Shown in pieces: positions 1 through 8,444 of a stretch of 56,752 nucleotides of DNA. The notes under the pieces are model-generated. The model saw only the letters and a list, made by a program, of their open reading frames with translations, searched no databases and was not told the DNA's origin. Within the stretch, counting starts at the first letter, position 1. Each line of letters begins with the position of its first letter. Source of the DNA: Okeania sp. SIO2C9 (GTDB lineage: Bacteria; Cyanobacteriota; Cyanobacteriia; Cyanobacteriales; Microcoleaceae); contig NZ_JAAHGO010000056.1 in assembly GCF_010672455.1 (NCBI RefSeq), positions 1 through 56,752 of the forward strand, read 5' to 3'. The position numbers and the translations under genes were made by a program.

Positions 1-30
1 AAGAGTGGGTGGAGGTCAGAGGTGTGCGTG

Positions 31-299
31 GGGAGATTGGGAGAGTGGGAGATTGGGAGATTGGGAGAGTGGGAGATTGGGAGATGGGGAGATTGGGAGA
101 TGGGGAGATGGGGAGATTGGGAGATGGGGAGATTGGGAGATTGGGAGATGGGGAGATGGGGAGATGGGGAGATGGGGAGATGGGGAGATGGGGAGATTGG
201 GAGATTGGGAGATTGGGAGATTGGGAGATTGGGAGATGGGGAGATGGGGAGATTGGGAGATGGGGAGATGGGGAGATTGGGAGATTGGGAGATGGGGAG
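31..299. repeat. 8-bp minisatellite (GGGAGATT/GGGAGATG)
   Basis: About 33 tandem copies of GGGAGATK, with a few GGGAGAGT variants. Because 8 is not a multiple of 3 and the unit makes no stop codon, several frames on both strands stay open for about 100 codons. These are artefacts of the repeat, not genes. The strand asymmetry (purines on plus, pyrimidines on minus) matches the many CTCCCC/CTTCC tracts elsewhere in the window. Confidence 0.95.
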
Positions 300-486
300 T
301 GAGAGAAATATTTGGTAATGGTTGAAGATAGAACATTTTTTACGTGCCGAATTAAACGGATTTGATATCAGGTAGGGGATGGGATTGGCGACGTACAGGA
401 GGAAAAACAGTTATAAAGATTTCCGGCATTGGTGAATCAAGCTATGAAAGCTAAATTTATAAAGTATAAAATGCTTTTTAATTAGT

Positions 487-599
487 CGGGACTTACGCAA
501 ATTGACTGTCAAACCACCATCTGTAGGGGCGAATGGCATTGGCTAACGCCAAGCTCCGCTAACGCCCTCTATATATATAGAGTTTCTGCGTAAGTCCTG
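487..599. mobile_element. MITE with CGGGACTTACGCAA ends, TSD TTAGT
   Basis: The 113-bp element begins CGGGACTTACGC and ends GCGTAAGTCCTG, so its ends are inverted repeats. It is flanked on both sides by TTAGT (482-486 and 600-604), a 5-bp target duplication. The ends, and a CTCTATATATATAGAG palindrome just inside the right end, match the layout of the complete IS at 21791-23303, which probably moved it. It has no coding capacity. Confidence 0.85.
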
Positions 600-664
600 T
601 TAGTATTTAGGCGATCGCCATTGAAAAAAATCATAGCCAAAATCACCAACGCCAGATTTCCTAA

Positions 665-889
665 TGGTTACGCAATACAGGATATACTGTTTCTACCGCC
701 ATTGATGGAGAAAGGGCACTCAAACGCCTGCAACATTATCAGCCAGATTTAATTTTACTGGATATTCAAATGTCTGGTATTGATTGCTTTGAAACCTATC
801 GTCGTCTCAAAGCAGATCGCAATACCAGCCATATTCCAGTTATTTTTCTCATCGTATTTGTTCAAAGGACAAGGATGTTAAGCATTTGA
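665..889 (+). pseudogene. Response-regulator receiver domain relic
   Basis: This open stretch of about 74 codons has no start codon; a TAA lies immediately upstream. It translates to the middle of a CheY-like receiver: a GYTVSTAIDGERAL segment, then PDLILLDIQMSG with the phospho-acceptor Asp, then FETYRRLKADRNTSHIPVIFL. It stops soon after the fourth beta strand, so the conserved Thr and Lys motifs are missing, as is the N-terminal acidic pair. A MITE lies just upstream. It is a decayed fragment of a two-component gene and no function is expected. Confidence 0.8.
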
Positions 890-908
890 ATGTTTAGACT
901 TATTTTCA

Positions 909-1045
909 ATAATTAATAATGAATAATGAATAATTAATAATTAATAATTACCTCTCCTTGAAAAGAAGAGGATTGACAAAGGGATGAAAATTTTTATTTA
1001 TTATCCCCTTAAAAGGGGAGGCGCGTACCCACAATTTTTCGGTAA
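909..1045. repeat. Dispersed repeat R1 (TTACCGAA...TTATTAATT family)
   Basis: An AT-rich ATTAATTATT tract leads into ACCTCTCCTTGAAAAGAAGAGG, then TTATCCCCTTAAAAGGGGAG and an end reading TTTTTCGGTAA. Related copies, often with internal differences, occur near 4440, 24625, 26219, 36336, 39296 and 46943. It contains two hairpins (CTTTTAAAAG type) and no gene. Confidence 0.75.
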
Positions 1046-1396
1046 ATTTGAATATTATCTTGAATAAACTTGTTTTTACTGGTTTTATGATCCAAGTAAG
1101 TGCGACAGATGCTAACCAATTATAAGTCTATATTTTTCTACCTTGAATTTCCCTGTCACCCTCAGAAAATCAAACTATCTAAGAACCCTGAATAAATATG
1201 CTTTTAAACTACTATTTATTATCTCTTTCCTGCTGCTTACTTTGTTAAAAGATTAATGGGAGTTGACAAAATAACTAAAATATAATAAAAAAGACTATAT
1301 ATTTGTATTCAGTTAGACAAGTTGATACAGTAAAGATTAAAAGATTATATTTTTATTGGTCAGCAGAAAATTATTTATTTGTGTGGGGCAAATTCA

Positions 1397-2701
1397 ATGC
1401 ATGGAAGACTAAAAATCAGACATATTCTGACTAGCACTTTAACAACAATAGCTAGTATTACTATAATTTCAATTGGGAATATAGAGATTTCCTGGGCAGA
1501 AGAATCTTATACTCAGTCTTTAAAAGAACTCTATGAACTGCGCGATCGTACAGTTGCGAAATTAGAATCTCTACCTACTCCCAGAAAGCAATTATTCTTT
1601 TCTGATGATAATAACACTGTATTAGAAAAGCAACAAAAATTGCTACAAAAATTACAAGAAATTGAAGTTCAAATATTAATTGAACAACGAGCAAATGATA
1701 ACTGGCGTCAAGCATTAACCCTTGGTGCTCAAGCATCAGAAGTAGGAGAAACGCCAAATGCAACTGTCAAAACGAGAGAAACAGAAAAACACCTCTGGCA
1801 ACAAGCTCTTTATAATTTAGAGGCAATTCCCTCAGATTCATTGATAGCAGAAAAAACTACTAAAAAGATCGAAGAATACCAGCGTAGTCTGGATGATTCT
1901 TATTATCAGTTAAACCTAACAAAATCAAACTTTTTAGAGAAAATTCGTAAAGACAGTGGTCTATCTAGCAGAGCAACGATCGCTATTTGTAACCTCCGGC
2001 GAGAATGTTTAGACCTAAACGGGAATAAACCACCCGCTAGTCCTGCTAGTTTAATTAAAGTTCCAATTGCTGTAGCAGCAATGCAGAAAGTATCCAAAGA
2101 AAATATCAGTTTAGATACTCCTATATATGTGAGTAGGGGAAACTTTACCGAAGATGCCTCAGAAATTAGGGCAAGAAAACCCTACCCCCTCAAAATTCTG
2201 GTTGGGCAAATGATTGACCACAGTAGCAATATTGCCACAAATCAACTTATTGATTATTTAGGACAACCTTATATTAATAAAGTTCTCAAAGACGATGGCT
2301 ACAAAGTGATGAGTGTCAACTACAAACTGATGGGGAACCGGATCATGCCCAAAAATCCTGGTAAAGGTCGCAATACTCTAACTAGCAACGAACTGACGGA
2401 TATGATGGTCTCAATATATAATTATGAGTATCCAAATTCTGATGTATTGATAGAAGCTTTAGCCCGTCAGAAGGATAGATTATTAGGATATGCTGCCCTA
2501 GAAGAATTACCTGAAGTCAAATGGTTGGGTGAAAAGACGGGAGAAAATTCTCGCGCTCTGGGTACTACTTTAGGATTAAGTATTAATGGTGAAGTGTATG
2601 TAATAACTGTAATTGATAGTCGTGGTGGGCGCGACCCCCAAATTCGTACCTCTATTAATAAGGTGGCAAAATATCTAATGGATAATGATGGTTTGCTCTA
2701 G
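1397..2701 (+). CDS. Secreted class A beta-lactamase-like serine hydrolase
   Basis: Predicted exported serine hydrolase of the class A beta-lactamase/PBP fold. I chose the ATG at 1397 rather than an in-frame TTG 18 bases upstream. It opens with a basic stretch, a hydrophobic segment (about residues 8-30) and a likely cleavage site after ISWA. Residues 40-190 are helical and charged, possibly coiled coil. The catalytic domain follows, with SLIK at 218-221 (nucleophile Ser and Lys), SSN at 276-278 and KTG at 380-382, the three hallmark motifs. I see no clear Glu166-type omega loop, so peptidoglycan processing or a non-lactam role is as likely as antibiotic hydrolysis. No operon partners are seen. 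Confidence 0.85.
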   Translation: MHGRLKIRHILTSTLTTIASITIISIGNIEISWAEESYTQSLKELYELRDRTVAKLESLPTPRKQLFFSDDNNTVLEKQQKLLQKLQEIEVQILIEQRANDNWRQALTLGAQASEVGETPNATVKTRETEKHLWQQALYNLEAIPSDSLIAEKTTKKIEEYQRSLDDSYYQLNLTKSNFLEKIRKDSGLSSRATIAICNLRRECLDLNGNKPPASPASLIKVPIAVAAMQKVSKENISLDTPIYVSRGNFTEDASEIRARKPYPLKILVGQMIDHSSNIATNQLIDYLGQPYINKVLKDDGYKVMSVNYKLMGNRIMPKNPGKGRNTLTSNELTDMMVSIYNYEYPNSDVLIEALARQKDRLLGYAALEELPEVKWLGEKTGENSRALGTTLGLSINGEVYVITVIDSRGGRDPQIRTSINKVAKYLMDNDGLL

Positions 2702-2810
2702 ATATTATGACTAACGACTCCACCTATTTTATGGAGTAGGGGAGTGGGGGGGGTAGGGGAGATGGGAGAATTTTTCAGTGGTGGTACATTTTCATTGGTC
2801 GTGCATTAGA

Positions 2811-2905
2811 ATTCTCCAAAAATGAAAAATAAAATCAATTATTATCCATAAATTATCAATTATTCCCCCCTATTCCCTGTTGCCTCTTTTGATGGAGATG
2901 TCTAT
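2811..2905. repeat. GGAGATGTCTA-family repeat
   Basis: It contains ATAAAATCAATTATTATCC, ATAAATTATCAATTATT, then CCCTATTCCCTGTTGCC and GGAGATGTCTA. Related copies sit at 12475-12546, 36540-36712, about 38045-38157 and about 38280-38360. The most complete, at 38045, has the inverse TAGACATCTCC at its other end, so the family has inverted-repeat termini around a variable TTCCC tract. Confidence 0.65.
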
Positions 2906-3228
2906 TGTTATTATTTTTGTTACGAGAACAGTGGGAGCATCTTGCTCCCGTGCCAGCTGTCCCTCGTTGTTGTAACCATTACGCGACATTTTGACTACTC
3001 CTCGCAGCTGTTGCCGAGGGGATTCTAAGTTGATACTACGCAACAGGATAAATCCTTGTTGCTTCGTTTTCTACTTAGCTGACCAAAGATATATTCTCTG
3101 GGGACAATTTCCGCGGTGCCCCTACACAGTCAGCATAGCGTCTCAACCTAGCTTTCTGTTTACTTTTGTCTAAACATTTGTACATTCAGATTATAGCACA
3201 GGACAACTTTAGAAGTCTTGTCTAAACG

Positions 3229-3264
3229 ACTCCCTTGTTTTCATCCCCCGGTTAAAACACAGGG
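3229..3264. repeat. Possible IS200/IS605-type end hairpin
   Basis: TCATCCCCCGG, a short loop and CAGGGGCTTTC form a stem like those at the right ends of IS200/IS605 elements. No TnpB coding could be read beside it. It may be a scar or a terminator for the acetyltransferase gene that ends at 3316 on the minus strand. Confidence 0.35.
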
Positions 3265-3315
3265 GCTTTCAACGTCGCTTTTCGGTAAATATTGTGTATA
3301 CTTAGAAACTTTTTC

Positions 3316-3888
3316 TCATTCAATTTCTTTGATTACGCGACAGGGGTTCCCTACTGCAACAACATTTTCAGGAATATCTTTTGTTACCACACTTCCAGCC
3401 CCAATAACTGTATTATTTCCCACCTTTAAACCAGGAAGAATGATACAACTCCCTGCGACCCAAACATTATTCCCTATTTCAATGGGATAAGCCATTTCTT
3501 TACCTGCAATTCTTTCTGTCACATTTATTGGATGAGTAGCAGTATAAATTTGTACATTAGGACCTAACTTTACATTACTACCAATTTTCACAATATTGCA
3601 GTCAAGAATAACACAACCAAAGTTGGCATAAAAATTATCTCCAATTTGGATGTTATACCCGTAGTCACATCTAAAAGGAGATTCTATCCAACAATTTCGA
3701 TCGGTTTGGAATAAATCTTTGATAATTTTGACCCTTTCTTCTTGACTACCATCTGGAATACTATTCAATTTTTGACATAAACCTTTAGCTCTTTGTCTAT
3801 CTTTTAGTAAGTCTTGATCAAAGGCATTATAATATTGCCCGTTTAGCATTTTTTGCTTTTCTGTCATTTGATTTTGGTTTGACTTCAT
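3316..3888 (-). CDS. Sugar O-acetyltransferase (maltose/galactoside acetyltransferase family)
   Basis: A 190-residue left-handed beta-helix acetyltransferase of the LacA/NodL/Maa type, which moves acetyl from acetyl-CoA to a sugar hydroxyl. The N-terminal MLNGQYYNAFD segment is the usual helical cap. Hexapeptide repeats run from about residue 75 (IQIGDNF, VKIGSNV, VKLGPNV) to the end (GLKVGNNTVIGAGSVVTKDIP). The catalytic His lies in TATHPIN, near residue 117. An internal Met at residue 8 (MTEKQK) matches the usual family start and may be the real one (3867). It stands alone among repeats. The acceptor sugar cannot be told from sequence. Confidence 0.88.
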   Translation of the reverse strand: MKSNQNQMTEKQKMLNGQYYNAFDQDLLKDRQRAKGLCQKLNSIPDGSQEERVKIIKDLFQTDRNCWIESPFRCDYGYNIQIGDNFYANFGCVILDCNIVKIGSNVKLGPNVQIYTATHPINVTERIAGKEMAYPIEIGNNVWVAGSCIILPGLKVGNNTVIGAGSVVTKDIPENVVAVGNPCRVIKEIE

Positions 3889-4056
3889 ATTATAGATATT
3901 AATACTTAGGATTGAACAAGGAAGAAGGAAAAAGTTGATGGGGACTCAAACCCAAACTAATTGTAAACACCGCGAGTGGCGGCGGGATATTAAACCCAAA
4001 AGATAAAAATAAAAAGGGTTGAGTAAATTTTTTATCTGAATTATGGTTATTAGGAT

Positions 4057-4301
4057 CAGGACTTACGCAAATTGACTTTTAAACCAACATTTGTAGGGAC
4101 GAATGGTATTTGCGTTCCGCAAAGCTCCGAATGGCGCCCTCGCTATATGTAGAGTCTCTGCGTAATACCATGTTCGGATGATTAGTTATAATAAAATTCT
4201 TGTTTGTAGTAGGGCTTTAGCCCTTACAATACTTATAGCTGGGCTAGAGCAAAACTACAAGTCTAATTATAACTGTTCTACCGAACATGATATAAGTCCT
4301 G
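4057..4301. mobile_element. MITE with CAGGACTTACGCAA ends, TSD AGGAT, interrupted by a second element
   Basis: It starts CAGGACTTACGCAA at 4057 and ends AGTCCTG at 4301, flanked by AGGAT at 4052-4056 and 4302-4306. Its right terminal repeat is split by a 128-bp element (4165-4292). Removing that element and one TA restores GCGTAAGTCCTG and a MITE of about 115 bp, the same size as the copy at 487-599. Confidence 0.85.
4165..4292. mobile_element. Nested TA-flanked miniature element
   Basis: The ends are ATACCATGTTCGG and CCGAACATGATA, inverted repeats of each other. TA flanks both sides (4163-4164 and 4293-4294), as in IS630/mariner-type targeting. The interior (TTGTTTGTAG...GGGCTTTAGCCC, AATTATAACTGTTCTACC) recurs at about 7545-7660. 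Related TATCATGTCCGG-ended elements lie at 7337, 7779, 12273 and 44587. Confidence 0.8.
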
Positions 4302-4449
4302 AGGATGTAATTTACAGCATATTTCATATTAGTGAGGTACACCAGTCGCGGGTAAGATGCCCGCACTACAAAGACTTTACTATTTATACTTGTACCTCAT
4401 CTACCTGCAATCTGCTGTAAGTATATTAACTAGACTTGAAAGCAAGTTC

Positions 4450-4626
4450 AACAATGAATAATGAATAATGAATAATTACCTCTTCTTTTCAAGGAGAGGA
4501 TTGACAAATTCATGAAAATTTTTTTTCACAGGAGTCGATTGGATATGGCGCAGGTTTCCTCGCCATCCCTCGACCGCTTATTATCCCCTTAAAAGGGGAG
4601 GCGCATACCCACAATTTTTCGGTAAG
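4450..4626. repeat. R1 repeat carrying a nested palindrome (4532-4578)
   Basis: The outer sequence matches R1 (ACCTCTTCTTTTCAAGGAG, TTATCCCCTTAAAAGGGGAG, TTTTTCGGTAA). Between the two halves sits GTCGATTGGATATGGCG (4534-4550), a 10-base loop and CGCCATCCCTCGACCGC (4561-4577), an imperfect palindrome absent from the R1 copy at 909-1045. Confidence 0.75.
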
Positions 4627-4659
4627 GTATATAAAAAAAGTTTTACAGAAAATATAATC

Positions 4660-5478
4660 ATGGTCTCATCATTACCACTACATTTTCAAGTCAAAGGAGA
4701 AGGTTTTCCCATTCTTTGCCTCCATGGACATCCTGGTTCTGCCCAATGTATGTCAGTGTTTACCAATTCCCTCTGCGAAAACTTTCAAACTATTGCTCCT
4801 GACTTAAGAGGTTATGGCAAAAGTTATACGAAAAAAGACTTTGAGATTACTCAACATTTAGTAGATTTAGAAACACTCCTAGACCAACTTCAGATCCCCA
4901 AATATTTTATATTAGGATGGTCGTTAGGTGGAATTATAGCAATGGAGTTAGCTCTAAAAAACCCAGAGAAAGTTGCAGGTCTGATTTTAATAGGTACCGC
5001 AGCACGACCTAGAGGCAATCATCCACCTATTACTTGGCAGGATAATTTTTATACTGCTTTAGCAGGGATCATAAATTTGTTTATGCCTGGATGGCAATGG
5101 AATATTGATACTTTTGGCAAGCGATCGCTATTTAGATATCTCATTCAACAACACACTCCTGCCACCTATAGATATTTAGCAAAAGAAGCCGTTCCTGCCT
5201 ATTTACAAACTTCTAAATTTGCCACTAGAGCATTAAATCAAGCTTTAAGAAGTGGCTATAACAGATTGAGCGCTCTGCCACAAATTCAATGTCCTTGCTT
5301 AGTATTAGCTGGGGCAAGCGATCGCCATATTACACCTGAGTCTAGTCAAGAAACAGCTCTACATCTCAATTATGCACATTGGCAATGCTATCCTAACACC
5401 GCTCATCTTTTTCCTTGGGAAATTCCTCAGCAAGTACTAACAGATATTAAAAAATGGATACAGCATCAGCAAAAATAA
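4660..5478 (+). CDS. Alpha/beta-fold hydrolase
   Basis: A 272-residue single-domain alpha/beta hydrolase. It has an HG oxyanion motif (CLHGHPGS, about 20-27), a nucleophile elbow GWSLGG with Ser88, the acid in LAGASDRH (Asp221) and the His in NTAHLF (His249). Residues 115-195 form the variable cap. There is no signal peptide, so it is probably cytoplasmic. Close relatives include epoxide hydrolases, haloalkane dehalogenases and uncharacterised esterases. The substrate cannot be assigned. It starts just after a repeat (ends about 4626) and stands alone. Confidence 0.88.
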   Translation: MVSSLPLHFQVKGEGFPILCLHGHPGSAQCMSVFTNSLCENFQTIAPDLRGYGKSYTKKDFEITQHLVDLETLLDQLQIPKYFILGWSLGGIIAMELALKNPEKVAGLILIGTAARPRGNHPPITWQDNFYTALAGIINLFMPGWQWNIDTFGKRSLFRYLIQQHTPATYRYLAKEAVPAYLQTSKFATRALNQALRSGYNRLSALPQIQCPCLVLAGASDRHITPESSQETALHLNYAHWQCYPNTAHLFPWEIPQQVLTDIKKWIQHQQK

Positions 5479-5759
5479 TCAAACATATTAGAAATTCTTG
5501 TAAAAGTCAATTAAAAGTCAAAATTCAGAAAAATTGATAATTTCCTAATTATAATTTATTGGCATTGCTGAAAACAGATATCAAGACTGAAATTAAAGTA
5601 AATCAAGAGTCATGAATAAGCTTTACTATTTTTCTATCTAGTATCAAGCAATTAGTAGTTTATTTAGTATCTTTGACTCTTATCGACTACTGACTTCAAA
5701 GTTATACTATTATTCAGCAACACCATTTATCTTCAAATTTTATAATTTCCTGAAAAGGA

Positions 5760-6044
5760 TTAAGTTTGGGGACTAAAAGCAGGATTTATTACTGTTTCAT
5801 TACTACTATTTTCTAATTCATCATAAATAGTTAACTCCACAGGTTTAGACTGCTCAATAAACACCTGAATACCCTGAGCACTTTCGTCTTTTAAATCTTC
5901 TATATAGCCAGCTTCAGCAGATTTTGCTTCTTCAGGTGTCAAAAAAGGTCCAAAATAATAAGTGCAACTAGGGTTAGCAGTAGAAATTTTAACCCACCAA
6001 GCCAAACCAGAGAAATTTAATAAGTTTACCAATGTTTCTTTCAT
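5760..6044 (-). CDS. DUF1816 domain protein
   Basis: A 94-residue cytoplasmic protein matching the DUF1816 family of cyanobacteria. Its core reads WWVKISTANPSCTYYFGPF, then EEAKSAEAGYIEDLKDESAQGI, and ends in a polar tail. Members are short, and some occur near phycobilisome or stress genes, but the function is unknown. Start and length fit the family. It sits alone, convergent with the upstream hydrolase. No regulatory signal was recognised. Confidence 0.85.
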   Translation of the reverse strand: MKETLVNLLNFSGLAWWVKISTANPSCTYYFGPFLTPEEAKSAEAGYIEDLKDESAQGIQVFIEQSKPVELTIYDELENSSNETVINPAFSPQT

Positions 6045-6344
6045 ACGATGTTAATAATTGTTGTATTAGTAGTTGCTTTTGAAGTTACTGATCCTCACAT
6101 CTGCCAATGTTTGTAACTTTATGAGCAAAAGTTCTCAACAAACTACCAGGAAAAATGTGAATCAATAACTAAACTATACAAATTATAAAGAGTGTTTATG
6201 ATAGTGAACTGGGAGTTTCAAAATCTATTTCGTTGGTAGTAACGAAGTAGCTTATAGAAAACTGTTTTACCCATGTTAAGCTATACTTTTCCTCTCTATT
6301 TTTGTTATACTACGCAACTTCTATTTTTTCAATTATATTTTTCA

Positions 6345-7208
6345 CTATATACGCAAACTTTTTGACCAGCGTTGTCTATGAATTTCATAAAGAGCCATAC
6401 CAGTTGCTACCGATACATTGAGACTAGGTGTATTCCCTGACATTGGTATAGATACTAAGGCATCACAATTTTTTTGGATGAGAAGGCTTAAACCCTCTGC
6501 TTCACTGCCAATAACTAAAACAATAGCTCCTGTAAACTTTACGGTATGAATCAGATCCCCATTATCAGCGACAGTACCATATATCCAAAATCCCTCTTTC
6601 TTCAATTCTTCCAAAGCACGACTCAGATTAATAACTCTAGCTACCGGAAAATTTTCCAAAGCTCCTGCTGCAACTTTTGTTACAGTCGAAGTTATTCCTA
6701 CTGCTCGTCTTTGTGGAATAATTAAACCTTGCACTCCCATAGCTTCTGCCGTTCTAATAATGGCTCCTAAATTATGGGGATCGTTGAGACCATCAGCTAC
6801 TAGCAATATAGGTTGCTCAGTTTTAGACTTAGCTTGAGAAATTAGTTCGTCAAGCTCTTTGTACTCGTAAGGAGATATTTGAGCAGCAATACCCTGATGA
6901 TTTTTTCTGTGGGTAATTTGATCTAGACGTCTATCGTCTACTTCATCTATGATTGTACCTCTAGCTTTAGCCTCATTGAGCAATGTATGAAACCTGGGAT
7001 CGTATCTTAGTGGCGGAATAACCCAAATGCGGTTTAAGGAACGCTCACTTTTGAGGGCTGCTTGTACAGTATGTCGTCCATAGATTAGATCGTCATCTTC
7101 CCTTGTAGCCTCTAAATTATCATTGCTTGACTGCCTACTTTTGAGTTTAATTGATTTCTGTTTTTGGGGTTTATCTTGATAGTTAAATTTTGAAGGTTTT
7201 ATAGGCAT
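6345..7208 (-). CDS. rlmB: 23S rRNA (guanosine-2'-O-)-methyltransferase RlmB
   Basis: A SpoU/TrmH-family enzyme that uses S-adenosylmethionine to methylate the ribose of a guanosine in 23S rRNA (G2251 in E. coli). After a basic, low-complexity N-terminus (1-38) comes the substrate-binding domain starting at [12 protein letters not shown]. The knotted SPOUT domain carries motif 1 [16 protein letters not shown], motif 2 [10 protein letters not shown] and motif 3 [17 protein letters not shown]. The 287-residue length is normal. The next gene upstream on the same strand is mrnC (8445-8846). The pair is adjacent in many bacteria, but here 1.2 kb of repeats separates them. Confidence 0.95.
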   Translation of the reverse strand: MPIKPSKFNYQDKPQKQKSIKLKSRQSSNDNLEATREDDDLIYGRHTVQAALKSERSLNRIWVIPPLRYDPRFHTLLNEAKARGTIIDEVDDRRLDQITHRKNHQGIAAQISPYEYKELDELISQAKSKTEQPILLVADGLNDPHNLGAIIRTAEAMGVQGLIIPQRRAVGITSTVTKVAAGALENFPVARVINLSRALEELKKEGFWIYGTVADNGDLIHTVKFTGAIVLVIGSEAEGLSLLIQKNCDALVSIPMSGNTPSLNVSVATGMALYEIHRQRWSKSLRI

Positions 7209-7336
7209 AGCTCATATCAAATCTAGTTTTATTCTTAATACAGGGGGCATAGGCCATAAGGCCCCAGGTAATATAAATACTTGTTCAAAATTAATTTAAC
7301 ATTTATAATAAGTAGATACCAGGGAGTAGGGAGTAA

Positions 7337-7485
7337 TATCATGTCCGGTAGCATCGGTATTGTATAGCAAAGGTAAGGAAGAAGCAAGAAGCAAGAGGGA
7401 AGAAGCAAGAGGGAAGAAAAAAACCTAAATTTCCTGTAGATATTCACCCTTGGGTTTACACAAACGATTGCCTTCGGACATGATA
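7337..7485. mobile_element. TATCATGTCCGG-ended miniature element
   Basis: This 149-bp element opens TATCATGTCCGGTAGC and ends CGGACATGATA. The middle holds a GAAGAAGC/AAGAGGG tract followed by ACCTAAATTTCCTGTAGATAT and CCCTTGGGTTTACACAAACG. The copy at 7779-8082 shares the order but carries insertions. Confidence 0.75.
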
Positions 7486-7544
7486 TAATATCATCTGCCC
7501 CCTCCGGGGGAGCTACGCTAACGGATAATTACTGATAATTTCTG

Positions 7545-7660
7545 ATAATTACTTATAGTAAAGTTTTTGTTTGTAGTTTTGCTCTAGCCCTTGCAATACT
7601 TATATTATTGCTCAAGCAAAACTACGAGCCTAATTATAACTGTTCTACCGAACATAATAT
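7545..7660. repeat. Partial copy of the 4165-type miniature element
   Basis: It shares TTTTGTTTGTAG, the GCTCTAGCCCTTGCAATACTTAT core, CAAAACTACRAGYCTAATTA and the right end GTTCTACCGAACATRATAT with the element at 4165-4292. The left end is not clearly preserved. Confidence 0.6.
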
Positions 7661-7778
7661 AAAAACTACTCTAAAGGCTAATTTTAAAAGTAATGGTATT
7701 TACAAATTACTTAAATTTTCGAGCGAAAATTACTATTTGTTGTACATTAACCCGATAGGGAGCAGAAAATATATCTTA

Positions 7779-8082
7779 TATCATGTCCGGTAGCATCGGT
7801 ATTGTAAGCGCGAAGGTAAGGAAGAAGCGGTGCGACCCGCGTCGGCGACAGACGCACCTGGTAGCGCACCAAGAGAGGAAGAGGGAAGAAGGAAGAAGGC
7901 TTACAGCGGTTTTCATTTGGGTAGACCACAGTAAGGACGTTCCATGGAACGTCCCTACAAGATTTTGCTTGTGAAGATGTGGTTCATCAATTTGAAAAGC
8001 GCTGTAAAAGCTTGAAAAAACCTAAATTTCCTATAGATATCCACCCTTGGGTTTACACAAACGCGCCTCAGCGGACATGATA
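7779..8082. mobile_element. TATCATGTCCGG-ended element with two nested insertions
   Basis: The ends match the 7337 copy. Compared with it, this copy has gained a GC-rich palindrome (7829-7870, GGTGCG...CGCACC) inside the purine tract, and a 101-bp TA-flanked MITE (7904-8004). Confidence 0.75.
7904..8004. mobile_element. 101-bp MITE (CAGCGGTTTTCA ends), TSD TA
   Basis: It starts CAGCGGTTTTCATTT and ends TTTGAAAAGCGCTG, flanked by TA on both sides (7902-7903 and 8005-8006). A GGACGTTCCATGGAACGTCC palindrome lies in the middle. The copy at 23847-23947 is the same length, in the opposite orientation. The TA target suggests mobilisation by an IS630/Tc1-mariner transposase not present in this window. 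Confidence 0.85.
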
Positions 8083-8444
8083 TTATACCAAATCTCACGC
8101 AAGAGCAGGGAGTAGGGGAGTGGGGGAGATGAGGAGATGGGAAGACGGGGAGTGAGAAAGAAACCGAAATACATCCTCTCTCTTGGTCGATTGGATATGG
8201 TGAGGAGACCCGAAGAGAGACAAAGCCACTCCGAATGGCGCCATCCCTCGAAGGCTTTCTTTTAATTGGAGCTGAGGTAATAATAGCTGACATCATTAGG
8301 TAATTTGTCCTAAATTCAATCAATACCGTTACCGTTGCAGGACTGCCAAAATTTGAAAAATAGTAGGGAAAGAGTATATTTAAGTAGGATTTGGGCTTCT
8401 GTTTTTACCCCTTTTTAATTAACCTTTTTAATTCTTTCTATTCT

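Larger units (their letters stand above)
2702..3315. other. Gene-free spacer with repeat fragments
   Basis: This stretch holds a G-rich GGGGAGTGGGG tract (about 2738-2765), a repeat of the GGAGATGTCTA family at 2811-2905, a GGGAGCATCTTGCTCCCG palindrome near 2934, and a CCCCCGG...CAGGGG hairpin at 3229-3264. I found no convincing gene. Confidence 0.6.
7209..8444. other. 1.2-kb repeat cluster between mrnC and rlmB
   Basis: No gene is seen. It holds two TATCATGTCCGG-ended elements (7337-7485 and 7779-8082), a partial copy of the 4165-type element (about 7545-7660), a 101-bp MITE nested in the second element (7904-8004), a GC-rich palindrome (7829-7870), GGGGAGTGGGGGAGATG tracts near 8110 and a GGTCGATTGGATATGG palindrome copy (8178-8260). 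Confidence 0.7.

Noticed and set aside
5-336. Four overlapping ORFs of about 100 codons
   Set aside because: All are products of the 8-bp minisatellite, with Gly-Arg-Leu-Gly-Asp or Pro-Ile-Ser-Gln-Ser repeats and no ribosome site.
4178-4420. 80-codon plus-strand ORF
   Set aside because: It lies across the nested miniature element and the end of a MITE; the sequence is explained by those repeats.
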